Assembly: GCA_035528895.1 (NCBI GenBank)
Contig: DATKXS010000109.1
Span: 1-37,855 of the forward strand
DNA: 37,855 nt
Direction of reading: 5' to 3'
DNA from: UBA8522 sp035528895
GTDB taxonomy: Bacteria; Acidobacteriota; Aminicenantia; Aminicenantales; UBA8522
Shown: piece after piece, positions 1-8,223 of the stretch
Layout of the letters: each line of letters opens with the position of its first letter
Numbering within the stretch: position 1 is the first letter of the stretch
Notes under the pieces: model-generated
What the model was told of the DNA's origin: nothing
Databases searched by the model: none
The model's input: only the letters and a program-made list of their open reading frames with translations
Made by a program: the position numbers and the translations under genes

Positions 1-160
1 GTCCCATAGCGGCGACGAACGCTTTCGCCGGCTCGAGGACGTGTTTTTCGTAGGTTCCCCGGTTCTTCTCGAACCAGACCCTATGGTTGTTTCTCTTGAG
101 CTTTCGAAAGAAAGAGACGGTCTCTCTGGTGAATCCGTGGAAGGCGGCTGCTTCGTCCAT
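1..160 (-). CDS. DUF2461 family protein, N-terminal part (gene runs off the left edge)
   Basis: Reading the minus strand from the ATG at 160-158 gives 53 open codons up to the window edge. The translation contains FHGFTRE, then KRNNHRVWFEKNR, then a YEKHVLEPAKAFV stretch. This is the recognisable start of the DUF2461 (TIGR02453) family, whose members are usually about 220 residues, so roughly a quarter of the protein is visible. A purine-rich ribosome binding site (GGAGAGGAGAG) sits just upstream of the ATG. The biochemical role of the family is not known. The gene is divergent from the DUF1846 gene at 535. Confidence 0.8.
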   Translation of the reverse strand, partial: MDEAAAFHGFTRETVSFFRKLKRNNHRVWFEKNRGTYEKHVLEPAKAFVAAMG

Positions 161-481
161 CGCTATACTCTCCTCTCCCTGTCATCATACACGCTTTCTG
201 CGTCCGCCGCATAGGCTCGGGCTTGGGGTTCGTCAGCCCGCTCGCTTCCCCAGCGAGGAAGCTCTCTCCGAACTCCTCCTTCGCTCTTCTCTCCTCCGGA
301 GAGAAACCATGCCCGCTCAGTCGTCGACGGACTTCCTCACCCAAACCCTTCGCCTCGGTCAACCAAATAGAGGCCGCTCCCCTCGAAAAACGCCTTGGGA
401 TGGCTAAGCTTTTGAGGTCGCTTCTCCAATCCCAAGTTATTCATCATAAAAAGGGAGATGCTTATACGGCTCCGTCTTGAG
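161..481. other. Hairpin-rich spacer with no convincing gene
   Basis: I see no supported protein here. Visible structure includes an inverted repeat CTTGGGAT (394-401) / ATCCCAAG (429-436) with an inner AAGC/GCTT stem, a perfect 8-bp hairpin with a 3-base loop at 287-305 (TTCTCTCC / GGAGAGAA), and smaller stems around 250-272 (CTCGCT/AGCGAG; GCTTCC/GGAAGC). A minus-strand reading frame spans much of the region, but it has no family match that I recognise and overlaps the DUF2461 start, so I treat it as chance coding. The stretch could be a structured repeat or a transcribed leader for the DUF2461 gene. Confidence 0.4.
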
Positions 482-510
482 TTGACAGAGCCGGGGTCAT
501 CGGATATAAG
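482..510 (+). promoter_or_regulatory. Sigma70-type promoter of the DUF1846 operon
   Basis: TTGACA at 482-487 and TATAAG at 505-510 are separated by exactly 17 bases. The predicted start of transcription near 517 leaves a short leader containing GAGGAG at 524-529, five bases before the ATG at 535. Confidence 0.75.
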
Positions 511-534
511 ATTTTTGCGCCCTGAGGAGCTGAT

Positions 535-2052
535 ATGAGCGGAAAGACCGGATTTGACAACGAGCGTTACCTGGCCCTGCAGACCGAGGCCATCCTGAAA
601 AGAGTGGAGAGGTTCTACAACAAGCTCTACCTCGAGTTCGGGGGAAAATTGCTCTACGATTACCACGCCGCCCGAGTTCTTCCCGGCTATGATCCTAACG
701 TCAAGATGCGACTTCTCCAGCAGCTCAGGGATAGGGCCGATGTGCTGCTCTGCATCTACGCCGGCGATATCGAAAAGCGGAAACTGCGGGCGGATTTCGG
801 GATTACCTACGACGTCGATGCCCTCAAGCTCATCGACGACCTGGCCGATTGGGACGTCGGGGTGACCGGCGTGGTGATCACACGGTATGACGAGCAGGCC
901 TCGGCCAAGGTCTTCAGGAACAAGCTGGAGCGGCGCGGTGTCCATGTCTACACCCATCGCTTCACCCGGGGCTATCCCACCGACCTGGATCTGATCGTCA
1001 GCGATGAGGGTTACGGAGCGAACGAGCATATCGAGACCCACCGCCCGCTGGTCATCGTCACCGGGCCGGGCCCCGGCAGCGGGAAGCTGGCCACCTGCCT
1101 CTCTCAGTTGTACCATGACCATAAGCAGGGCCTCCGGTCCGGGTATTCTAAATTCGAGACCTTTCCCATCTGGAACCTGCCGCTCAAACACCCGGTGAAC
1201 GTCGCTTATGAAGCGGCGACCGCCGATATCGGCGATTTCAACCTGGTCGATCCTTTCCATCTCGAGGCCTACGGTCAGTCCTCGGTCAACTACAACCGCG
1301 ATGTCGAAGTCTTCCCCGTCCTCAGACGGATCCTCGAGAAGATCACTCGTGAACAATCGCCTTACCTTTCGCCCACGGATATGGGAGTCAACTGCGCCGG
1401 TCTGGCGATCACCGACGATGCGGTCGTCCGCGAGGCCGCCAGGCAGGAGCTCGTCCGGCGGTATTTTCGCTACCGCTGCGAATACGCGCTCGGGTTCGTC
1501 GACAAAGACACCGTCCAGAGGGCGGAGCTCCTGATGAAAGAGCTCGGTCTCGAACCCGAACACCGGCTCGTCGTCGCGCCGGCCAGGAGAGCAGCCGAGG
1601 AAGCGCGGGAAAACGGAAAAGGGAACAACGGAGTCTTCTGCGGAGCGGCCATCGCGCTTCCCGACGGCTTCATCATCAGCGGCAAGAACTCCCCGCTCCT
1701 GCATGCGGCCTCGAGCCTCATCTTGAACGCCGTCAAGAAACTGGGCGAGATCCCGGACCGGATCCATCTTCTCTCCCCGACCATCATCGATTCCATCCGC
1801 AACCTCAAGCAGAATATCCTGGGAGCGAAGGCGGTGAGCTTGGACGTCGAGGAGGTGTTGATCAGCCTGAGCATTAACGCTTCCGCCAACCCGACCGCCC
1901 AGGCCGCCCTGGAGAAGCTGACCGAACTGAGGGGTTGCGAAGTCCATCTCACCCACATCCCGACTCCCGGCGATGAGGCCGGCCTGCGCAGGCTCGGGGT
2001 CAACCTGACCAGCGATCCCACGTTCTCGAGCAAGAATCTCTTTGTCCATTGA
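535..2052 (+). CDS. DUF1846 domain-containing protein
   Basis: A 505-residue protein that fits the DUF1846 family in length and in conserved stretches: an N-terminal FDNERYL...QTEAILKR segment, a glycine-rich VTGPGPGSGKLATC segment near residues 176-189 that looks like a phosphate-binding loop, and a middle region with DPFHLEAYGQSSVNYNRDVE. There is no signal peptide or membrane segment, so it should be cytoplasmic. The family has been studied structurally, but I know of no firmly assigned reaction. The start is supported by GAGGAG five bases upstream and by the promoter at 482-510. It is the first gene of a plus-strand run that continues 30 bases later with the esterase-like gene. Confidence 0.85.
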   Translation: MSGKTGFDNERYLALQTEAILKRVERFYNKLYLEFGGKLLYDYHAARVLPGYDPNVKMRLLQQLRDRADVLLCIYAGDIEKRKLRADFGITYDVDALKLIDDLADWDVGVTGVVITRYDEQASAKVFRNKLERRGVHVYTHRFTRGYPTDLDLIVSDEGYGANEHIETHRPLVIVTGPGPGSGKLATCLSQLYHDHKQGLRSGYSKFETFPIWNLPLKHPVNVAYEAATADIGDFNLVDPFHLEAYGQSSVNYNRDVEVFPVLRRILEKITREQSPYLSPTDMGVNCAGLAITDDAVVREAARQELVRRYFRYRCEYALGFVDKDTVQRAELLMKELGLEPEHRLVVAPARRAAEEARENGKGNNGVFCGAAIALPDGFIISGKNSPLLHAASSLILNAVKKLGEIPDRIHLLSPTIIDSIRNLKQNILGAKAVSLDVEEVLISLSINASANPTAQAALEKLTELRGCEVHLTHIPTPGDEAGLRRLGVNLTSDPTFSSKNLFVH

Positions 2053-2082
2053 GGTCGATCATCATTTTATAGAGGAGAGATC

Positions 2083-3834
2083 ATGAAAAATCGGACGAAT
2101 GGGGCTTTATTCCCGTGGCTGCTCTGTCTTGTCGCCATCATCGGAGCCTGCGGGGCGACGGCTCAAAAAGACGACGGCCGGCTCCGTTTCGGCGTCCTCT
2201 TTCCGGCGGAGAGATCGGCCGAGCCGCTCGACGGCCGGATGCTCCTGCTCATCTCCTCGGACGAGTCGGCCGAGCCCCGCTTCCAGGTCAGCGACGGCCC
2301 GGGGACCCAGTTGGCTTTCGGACTTGACGTCGACGGGCTCAAACCCGGAGAGACGGCCGTTTTCGATGGGTCTGTCTTCGGCTACCCCCTGAAAAGCCTG
2401 GCCGAGCTCCCGGCCGGCGAGTATTGGGTGCAGGCCTTGCTCAACCGCTATGAGATTTTTCATCTGGCCGGCGGCCAGACGGTCAAACTGCCTCCCGACA
2501 AAGGGGAAGGCCAGAGCTGGAGCCGGAAACCGGGAAATCTTTACAGCCGGCCCGCCAAGATGAAGCTTGATCCCAAGAAGGACGAACTGATCCGGATCGT
2601 CATAGACGAGGAGATCCCGGCCATCCCCGACCCGCCGGAAACGAGATACATCAGGCACATCAGGATCCAGAGCAAGCTCCTGACCGAGTTCTGGGGGAGA
2701 CCGATGTATCTGGGAGCCTGGGTCCTGGTTCCCGAGGGTTTCGATGAGCATCCGGACGCCCGCTATCCGCTGATCATCAACCACGGGCATTTTCCCTATA
2801 CCTTCGGTGGCTTCCGCGAAACTCCGCCCGACGCGGACCTCGAGCCGGATTACAGTCCACGCTTCAGGGTTAAAGGTTACAACAGGACCCAGCAGGAATA
2901 CGCCTACGAGCTTTATAAATACTGGATCGCCAAGGATACGCCGCGGTTCCTGATCGTCGAGATCCAGCATGCCAACCCCTACTACGACGATTCCTACGCG
3001 GTGAACTCGGCCAACCTGGGGCCTTATGGCGACGCCATTACCTACGAGCTTATCCCGGCGATCGAGGAGAAATTCCGCGGCCTCGGACAGGGCTGGGCGC
3101 GGTTCCTCTACGGCGGCTCGACGGGCGGATGGGAAGCGCTGGGCGTTCAGGTCTTCTATCCCGATGAGTACAACGGCTGCTGGGCGGCCTGTCCGGACCC
3201 GATCGATTTCCGGGCCTACACCATCGTCGACATCTACGAACACAAGAACGCCTACTACGCGGACAGCCGGTGGAAGAGGACGCCGCGGCCGGGGCAGCGG
3301 AATTATCTCGGAGAAGTCAGCTGCACGGTCGAGGAATCCAACCACCGCGAGCTCGTCATCGGGACGCACTCGCGTTCGGGAGACCAGTATGATATCTGGG
3401 AGGCGGTCTTTTCGCCGGCAGGCGAGGACGGCTACCCCCGGCGGATCTGGGACAAACGGACCGGCGAGATCGACCCCTCGGTCGCTCAGTACTGGAAGGA
3501 ACATTATGACCTCCGCTACATCCTCGAGCGCGATTGGAAAACGGTCGGTCATAAGCTAAAGGGCAAGATCCACATTTACTGCGGCGATATGGACAACTAC
3601 TACTTGAACAACGCAGTTTATCTGATGGAGGAGTTCCTGGAGAGTACCCAAGACCCGTATTACGACGGGGAGGTCGATTACGGCGACCGGGCCGAACACT
3701 GCTGGAACGGCGATCACACACGGCCGAACGCCATCTCGCGGCTGCGCTACCACCAGATGCACATCCCCAAGATCATGGCTCGCATTCAGAAGTCGGCGCC
3801 GCCCGGGGCGGACCTCACCAGCTGGCGATATTGA
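2083..3834 (+). CDS. Secreted esterase-like alpha/beta-hydrolase
   Basis: A 583-residue protein with an N-terminal export signal: a charged start, then a hydrophobic run ending in VAIIGACGATAQ. The cysteine of IIGAC could be a lipobox, or signal peptidase I could cut after ATA. Residues about 210-560 look like a PF00756-type (esterase D-like) alpha/beta-hydrolase: NHGH near the oxyanion region, GGSTGG with the likely nucleophile Ser346, CGDMD with Asp502 or Asp504, and EHCWNGDH with His539 or His545 as the remaining triad members. The N-terminal 150 residues look like a separate beta-rich domain. The substrate cannot be read from the sequence; a carbohydrate ester or peptide ester are both possible. 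A GAGGAGAG ribosome site precedes the ATG. Confidence 0.75.
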   Translation: MKNRTNGALFPWLLCLVAIIGACGATAQKDDGRLRFGVLFPAERSAEPLDGRMLLLISSDESAEPRFQVSDGPGTQLAFGLDVDGLKPGETAVFDGSVFGYPLKSLAELPAGEYWVQALLNRYEIFHLAGGQTVKLPPDKGEGQSWSRKPGNLYSRPAKMKLDPKKDELIRIVIDEEIPAIPDPPETRYIRHIRIQSKLLTEFWGRPMYLGAWVLVPEGFDEHPDARYPLIINHGHFPYTFGGFRETPPDADLEPDYSPRFRVKGYNRTQQEYAYELYKYWIAKDTPRFLIVEIQHANPYYDDSYAVNSANLGPYGDAITYELIPAIEEKFRGLGQGWARFLYGGSTGGWEALGVQVFYPDEYNGCWAACPDPIDFRAYTIVDIYEHKNAYYADSRWKRTPRPGQRNYLGEVSCTVEESNHRELVIGTHSRSGDQYDIWEAVFSPAGEDGYPRRIWDKRTGEIDPSVAQYWKEHYDLRYILERDWKTVGHKLKGKIHIYCGDMDNYYLNNAVYLMEEFLESTQDPYYDGEVDYGDRAEHCWNGDHTRPNAISRLRYHQMHIPKIMARIQKSAPPGADLTSWRY

Positions 3835-3839
3835 CGACC

Positions 3840-4325
3840 ATGCCCGAACATCGCGCCTACTGCCATTCGCCGATCGGGACGATCGAAATAATCGGAACAG
3901 AGCAAGGCATCACGGCACTCGAATTCACCCGACGAAGACCCGGCCGGGGACCGCGGCCTCACTTCTTTCTGAAGGAGGCCGTCTCCCAGATCGACGAATA
4001 TTTTCGGGGTCAAAGAAAAGATTTTTCACTGAAGCTCCATCTCCAGGGAACGGAATTCCAGAAGAAAGTCTGGCGGGAGCTCCTCAAGATCCCTTACGGG
4101 CGAACCGCTTCCTACGGGGAGGTGGCGGCGGCGCTCGGAAGGCCCAGGGCAGCCCGGGCCGTCGGCCAGGCCAACCACCACAATCCCATCGCCATCGTCA
4201 TCCCCTGTCACCGGATCATCGGCGGCGACGGCCGGCTGGTCGGCTACGGGGGAGGCCTCTGGCGGAAGGAGTGGCTCCTGGCCCATGAGAAAAAGAGTTT
4301 TAACGAAACCTTGCAAAGGAGGTAA
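3840..4325 (+). CDS. ogt: Methylated-DNA--protein-cysteine methyltransferase
   Basis: Repairs O6-alkylguanine in DNA by transferring the alkyl group irreversibly to its own cysteine. The acceptor motif PCHR is present with Cys123, followed by the IIGGDGRLVGYGGG loop. The helix-turn-helix stretch YGRTASYGEVAAALGRPRAARAV supplies the DNA-reading part with its arginine finger. I start the gene at the ATG at 3840 (161 residues); an in-frame TTG at 3831 overlaps the preceding stop and adds only three residues. The protein is short and resembles Ogt rather than the larger Ada. It lies immediately downstream of the hydrolase gene and is probably co-transcribed. Confidence 0.9.
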   Translation: MPEHRAYCHSPIGTIEIIGTEQGITALEFTRRRPGRGPRPHFFLKEAVSQIDEYFRGQRKDFSLKLHLQGTEFQKKVWRELLKIPYGRTASYGEVAAALGRPRAARAVGQANHHNPIAIVIPCHRIIGGDGRLVGYGGGLWRKEWLLAHEKKSFNETLQRR

Positions 4326-4330
4326 GGAGC

Positions 4331-4852
4331 ATGAGGTCAAGATACGGGTTGGTCGCAGTCCTCAGCCTGCTCGCGGGCCTGGTCGCGTCGTGCTCCAGGC
4401 CGACGGCGAAGGACCTCGTTATGGAAAAAATTTCCTGTGACAGCCTGGACGGGATCATCCACCAGGTCGGCATCGCCGTCGACAGCCGGGTGAGAAAAGA
4501 GGGGCGCGGAGCGTTGAGGCTCAGTGTCTCAGAGCCCACGGTCGTCCGGTTGTTCGAAACGGGGGACATCGATATCGAGGACGCCGTCCTCATCTACCAG
4601 GCCAGGCTGCGGACGGAGGATGTTCAGGGCCGCGTTTACCTGGAGATGTGGTGCCATTTCGAGGGCAAAGGAGAATTCTTCTCCCGCGGCATCGATATGG
4701 CCCTCAGCGGCACGACTAAATGGACACAGCTGGAGATCCCGTTCTTCTTGAAAACCGGCGAGAACCCGGATAGCGTGAAGTTGAACCTCGTCTGCGAAGG
4801 CACCGGCACCATCTGGGTGGATGACATCCGTTTGATCAAGAGAGCGATCTAA
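4331..4852 (+). CDS. Small lipoprotein with a carbohydrate-binding-like beta fold
   Basis: A 173-residue protein that starts with a lipoprotein signal: hydrophobic run then VASC, giving a lipid-modified Cys near residue 21. The rest looks like one jelly-roll domain of the CBM4/9 or discoidin-like kind, with a strand pattern ending in TIWVDDIRLI, a common last strand in that fold. No catalytic residues are evident, so a binding role at the cell surface is the likeliest reading. It has a strong ribosome site (AAAGGAGG) within the last codons and stop of ogt, so the two genes are probably co-transcribed. Confidence 0.6.
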   Translation: MRSRYGLVAVLSLLAGLVASCSRPTAKDLVMEKISCDSLDGIIHQVGIAVDSRVRKEGRGALRLSVSEPTVVRLFETGDIDIEDAVLIYQARLRTEDVQGRVYLEMWCHFEGKGEFFSRGIDMALSGTTKWTQLEIPFFLKTGENPDSVKLNLVCEGTGTIWVDDIRLIKRAI

Positions 4853-4855
4853 GGA

Positions 4856-5041
4856 GTGTTCTCCATCCTAGAATCGAATCCCTTGCCCACGCTCCTGCAG
4901 AAACGGCATGATCAAGGCCGCTGGAGACTGGAAAATACCTTCAACGGCCGCTTCCAGGTGAATATAGAGCAGAAGGGAAAACCCAGCAAGTGGGTCACTC
5001 TGACCACCCTCCGCGCCCTGACGGCATATTTCGGCCCATGA
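4856..5041 (+). pseudogene. Possible remnant: C-terminal fragment of a prenyltransferase-repeat-like protein
   Basis: A 61-codon frame whose translation contains GRWRLENTFNGRF and then GKPSKWVTLTTLRAL. From memory, this pattern (a G-R-W-x-L-E-x-x-x-N-G stretch followed by G-x-P-S-K-W-x-T-L-x-x-L-R) is typical of the extreme C terminus of prenyltransferase/squalene-oxidase-repeat proteins. There is no proper start: the GTG at 4856 overlaps the AAGGAG that would have to be its own ribosome site. I therefore read it as the tail of a degraded gene. Its stop overlaps the ATG of the next gene (ATGA at 5038-5041). A short functional peptide cannot be excluded. Confidence 0.35.
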
Positions 5042-5943
5042 ATCCCGCTTACGATCTCTGTCTGGCCTGGAACTGGGAATATGACGCCGGCTTCGTTGGC
5101 CTGCTGGAAGACGCTTGTTCATCCCGCGGCCTCAGTCTCTTACAGGCGACGCCGGACGGGCTCTTGGACATTCACGAAGCGCTCCATATGGGAAAGACCG
5201 CGTTCAGCGCTTTCCTGGACAGGGCCTCGGAGGCGGACCCCCGTTTCCTTCCTCTGGTGGAATGGTCCGCGGCGCATAATGTCCGCCAGATCAATCCCCA
5301 TGATAAGGCTGCCCATGCCATCAACAAGGCCTCGATGCACCTCGAGTTCATCACGGCCGGTATCCATACTCCCTACACCATCATCCTCCCGCCTCACGAT
5401 GAAAATCCCCAAATCGGTTTTCTCGACCTCAGCCCTCTCGGTGAGAGCTTCATCACCAAGCCCGCCCACGGTGGTGGAGGCGAAGGCGTTGTTTTTGAGG
5501 TCTCGTCGCTCGCCCAGGTCCGCGCTGCCAGACAGGCATTTTCTCACGACTATTATCTCCTACAGGCGCATATTATGCCGGCAGAAGTGGCCGGCCGGCG
5601 GGCTTGGTTTCGGGTCCTCTACTGCGGCGGCAAGGTCTATCGCTTTTGGTGGGACATGGCGGCGCCCGTATATATCCAGGTTAGAGAGGATGAGGAACGG
5701 GAGTTCGGGCTGGCGCCGCTCACGGAGACAACGCTGACCATCGCCCGGGTTTGCGGCCTTGAGCTTTTCTCCACCGAGATCGCGCTGACCCCGGCCGGGG
5801 TTTTCGTGGTCGTGGATTACGTTAACAATCCCATCGACCTGCGGCTCCAGTCGGCGGCACTCGATGGTGTGCCCGACGAGACCGTCCGGGATATCGCGGG
5901 AAGGTTGGCGGGCCTCGTCCCCCGGCCAATCGACAGGACCTAA
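5038..5943 (+). CDS. ATP-grasp family protein of unknown substrate
   Basis: A 301-residue soluble protein. Residues about 105-160 resemble the ATP-grasp fold entry: KAAHAINKASMHLEFITAGI, where a thread of the substrate or nucleotide domain begins, then FITKPAHGGGGEGVVF, the lysine and glycine-rich loop that binds ATP. Near the C terminus, LELFSTEIALTPAGVFVVVDYVNNP fits the metal-binding E...D...N pattern of the fold. Proteins of this type ligate a carboxylate to an amine or thiol, but nothing here identifies the partners. I start at the ATG at 5038, which overlaps the previous stop; the ribosome site is weak. Its 3' end faces the DHH-type gene on the other strand. Confidence 0.65.
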   Translation: MNPAYDLCLAWNWEYDAGFVGLLEDACSSRGLSLLQATPDGLLDIHEALHMGKTAFSAFLDRASEADPRFLPLVEWSAAHNVRQINPHDKAAHAINKASMHLEFITAGIHTPYTIILPPHDENPQIGFLDLSPLGESFITKPAHGGGGEGVVFEVSSLAQVRAARQAFSHDYYLLQAHIMPAEVAGRRAWFRVLYCGGKVYRFWWDMAAPVYIQVREDEEREFGLAPLTETTLTIARVCGLELFSTEIALTPAGVFVVVDYVNNPIDLRLQSAALDGVPDETVRDIAGRLAGLVPRPIDRT

Positions 5944-6042
5944 CCTGAATTTTGCCGGCCCGGGCTTTTCTGAGAGAAGAGAAAAAGCGCTGGGCGGCGA
6001 TTCAGGGATAAAAGATCCGGCCGGCGAAAACAGCCCGGCCGC

Positions 6043-7095
6043 TCATCCGGCCGGGAGGAGGCTCCGGCTGAACGTCATCAGACAGTCGACGATATCCTGA
6101 TGACTGAGGATGGTCCCGTCCTGGGGTGAGTCGATGATCCGATAGTTGAAAAAAGGACAATTCCCTTCGTACCAGCGAGAGGCTGAAGCATGGCCCGCCT
6201 CTCTCCGTTTCTGCTCTTCTCTCTGATTGAACACTCCTCCCAGGCCACGGAGGTTGACTCCCCTGGCCGGGTCGACGCCGAGGATGTATCTCTGGACGGC
6301 AAAGTTCGTAACTATGAGAGAGAAACCTTTACGCAGCGAGGAATGACCCCGGTCGCGGCAGGCCCACTCCTTGAGCAGGAAACTCGTGGGATTGCGGACG
6401 ATGAGACCGTCCACCCGGCGGCTGCCCGGCTGGCCCGCAAGGGGGAGGTCCAGGACCATTTTATCCGCCCGCTGGAGGTCGTCAAGATAATGAAAATAAT
6501 CGTTCTCCACTTTTCGCATGGCCCGCTGGTAGCGGTCGATCCCGGAGAAAAGCGTACGATTTTCCTCGATCTCGTAGCCTTCCTCGGCTTTGGAATAGAG
6601 AAAGCGCATGAACTTCAGGCCTTCGGCCAGCCGCATCCGGTTGACCTCCGCTTCCTCTTTCCTGGCGCCGGAGAAGAGGGCCCGCAGGATGGAGTAGGGG
6701 GTCGCCGATAGCTCGATCTCTCCGGGCAGGGATGCGGAATCGACCAGGCGGGTGTAGCGAGCGATCTTCTGCATCGATGGATCGACAGCGCCTTTTTCCA
6801 GGAGTTTCAGCGTCAGGAAGATCGAGGCCAGGGCATCGAAATCGGGCAACCGGTGAGTGATGATCCGGAGGGGAGGAAGTCCGGCCTTCTCTGGCGCTCC
6901 GCAATAGGGGCCGAGGTGGTCGATCACCAGGCCGGGATGCTTGGCGATGAGAGAGGCGGTGCACTCGGGCTCGGCGTCCGGATGATGGTGGTCGATAACA
7001 CCCGGAGCCGTCCTCATGCCGACATCCAGGACGATCGTCGCGGGCCGGGGATCGAAGCGCTCGCCGTAGGGGACGAACTCATAGACTATGTCCAT
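6043..7095 (-). CDS. DHH-type phosphoesterase-like protein with permuted motif order
   Basis: A 350-residue cytoplasmic protein. Early in the chain there is VLDVGM (Asp24) and then IDHHH at 34-38, the hallmark of DHH phosphoesterases (NrnA, RecJ and relatives). About 45 residues later comes THRLPDFDALAS (80-91), which looks like the family's first metal-binding motif (H-x-x-P-D-x-D-A-x-x-S). In known members that motif comes before DHH, so the order here is reversed. The C-terminal part ends with a conserved-looking WYEGNCPFFNYRIIDSPQDGT. A manganese-dependent phosphoesterase acting on nucleotides or short nucleic acids is the best guess. The start lies 2 bases after the mutY stop, so it is very likely translated from the same message. 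Confidence 0.6.
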   Translation of the reverse strand: MDIVYEFVPYGERFDPRPATIVLDVGMRTAPGVIDHHHPDAEPECTASLIAKHPGLVIDHLGPYCGAPEKAGLPPLRIITHRLPDFDALASIFLTLKLLEKGAVDPSMQKIARYTRLVDSASLPGEIELSATPYSILRALFSGARKEEAEVNRMRLAEGLKFMRFLYSKAEEGYEIEENRTLFSGIDRYQRAMRKVENDYFHYLDDLQRADKMVLDLPLAGQPGSRRVDGLIVRNPTSFLLKEWACRDRGHSSLRKGFSLIVTNFAVQRYILGVDPARGVNLRGLGGVFNQREEQKRREAGHASASRWYEGNCPFFNYRIIDSPQDGTILSHQDIVDCLMTFSRSLLPAG

Positions 7096-7097
7096 GG

Positions 7098-8219
7098 CTA
7101 TGATCCCGTCGAGCGGTGCTGTTCCTTCCGGGAGCTCCGGTCCTCGAGGAAGCGGACGACCTTGGCGCTTCCCGAAGGAAACGGTAAGCGTTTCAAGGCG
7201 CGGAGGCTCACCCAGCGGTGGACCGGACTCGTCAGCTTAGGGACGCTTTCGAGCTCGCACTCAAAAGCGAACAGGCTGACCTGGAAGCGGGTATAGGCAT
7301 GCCGGACCCTGAGGAGCAGCTTTGCTTCGCCCACTTCCACGTCGAGTTCCTCCTTGAGTTCACGATGGAGCGCCTCGCGGAGTGTTTCTCCTTTTTCCCT
7401 TTTTCCGCCCGGAAATTCCCAGAGGTCGGCCAGAAGGCCATCCGGAGGTCTTTTCTGAACAAGGTACCGCCGCCCGTCGGTGATGATGCCGATCACGGTC
7501 TCGATCCTATGATAGGACCGCTTCCTGGGGGCGGGAATGACCTCCTGCTCGCCCCTTTTGTAGGCCCGGCAGAATCCCCGGACAGGGCAGAGAAGGCAGC
7601 TCGGGTTGTGGGACCGGCAGACGAGCGCGCCGAGCTCCATCAGAGCCTGGTTGAAATCCCCCCCGTTCCTGGCGGGGAAAAGGCCCCGGATCCGCTCGAG
7701 AAGGATATCGTCAGTCCGATAGTTGACCTTCCCGAGGATCCCATAGAGCCTCATCCCCACCCGCCTGACGTTGGCATCCAGGACGGGATAGGACTTGCCG
7801 TAGGCGATGCTGAGGACAGCCGCCGCGATATAGGGGCCGACCCCGGGAAGGGCGATGAGATCCTCGTCTTCATCGGGGACAGAGCAGCCGTGTTTCCGGC
7901 AGATGATCCGGGCCGCCCGGTGGATATTTCTAGCACGCTGGTAATATCCAAGCCCTTCCCAGGCCTTGAGCACCTGCTGGAGGGATGACCGGGCCAAAGC
8001 CCGAATGTTCGGGAAGAGTTCGAACCACCTGGCATAATAAGGGACGACCGCGGGGACGGTGGTCTGCTGGAGCATGACCTCGGAGACCCAGATCCTATAA
8101 GGATCCTTGGTCTCTCTCCACGGGAGCTTGCGGTGGTGGGCTTTATACCAGCGCTGGATCTCCCGACCCAGGCTTCGGTCCGCATTTTTTCGGCCAACAG
8201 CTCCGGCCGTCTTGGGCAA
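7098..8219 (-). CDS. mutY: A/G-specific adenine glycosylase MutY with C-terminal Nudix domain
   Basis: Removes adenine mispaired with 8-oxoguanine. The N-terminal half has the catalytic glutamate in SEVMLQQTTV, the helix-hairpin-helix LPGVGPYIAAAV, the catalytic aspartate in VLDANVRRVG, and a complete [4Fe-4S] ligand set C-x6-C-x2-C-x5-C (CRSHNPSCLLCPVRGFC). The C-terminal part is a MutT-like domain with WEFPGGKREKGE then RELKEEL, so most of the Nudix box survives. I place the start at the TTG at 8219, just after the stop of the DUF4340 gene, because GAGGA lies seven bases upstream; this gives 373 residues. Extending the frame upstream would put about 40 basic residues inside the neighbouring gene. 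Confidence 0.88.
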   Translation of the reverse strand: MPKTAGAVGRKNADRSLGREIQRWYKAHHRKLPWRETKDPYRIWVSEVMLQQTTVPAVVPYYARWFELFPNIRALARSSLQQVLKAWEGLGYYQRARNIHRAARIICRKHGCSVPDEDEDLIALPGVGPYIAAAVLSIAYGKSYPVLDANVRRVGMRLYGILGKVNYRTDDILLERIRGLFPARNGGDFNQALMELGALVCRSHNPSCLLCPVRGFCRAYKRGEQEVIPAPRKRSYHRIETVIGIITDGRRYLVQKRPPDGLLADLWEFPGGKREKGETLREALHRELKEELDVEVGEAKLLLRVRHAYTRFQVSLFAFECELESVPKLTSPVHRWVSLRALKRLPFPSGSAKVVRFLEDRSSRKEQHRSTGS

Positions 8220-8223
8220 CCGA

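Noticed and set aside
81..362. 93-codon minus-strand frame upstream of the DUF2461 gene
   Set aside because: It overlaps the DUF2461 start, begins at a poor start codon, has no recognisable family and lies in hairpin-rich sequence.
337..2049. Long minus-strand frame opposite the DUF1846 gene
   Set aside because: It mirrors a strongly supported plus-strand gene; long antisense frames are common at this GC content.
5944..6042. Intrinsic terminator between the convergent ATP-grasp and DHH-type genes
   Set aside because: GC-rich inverted segments are present, but none has a clean stem followed by a U-run in either direction.
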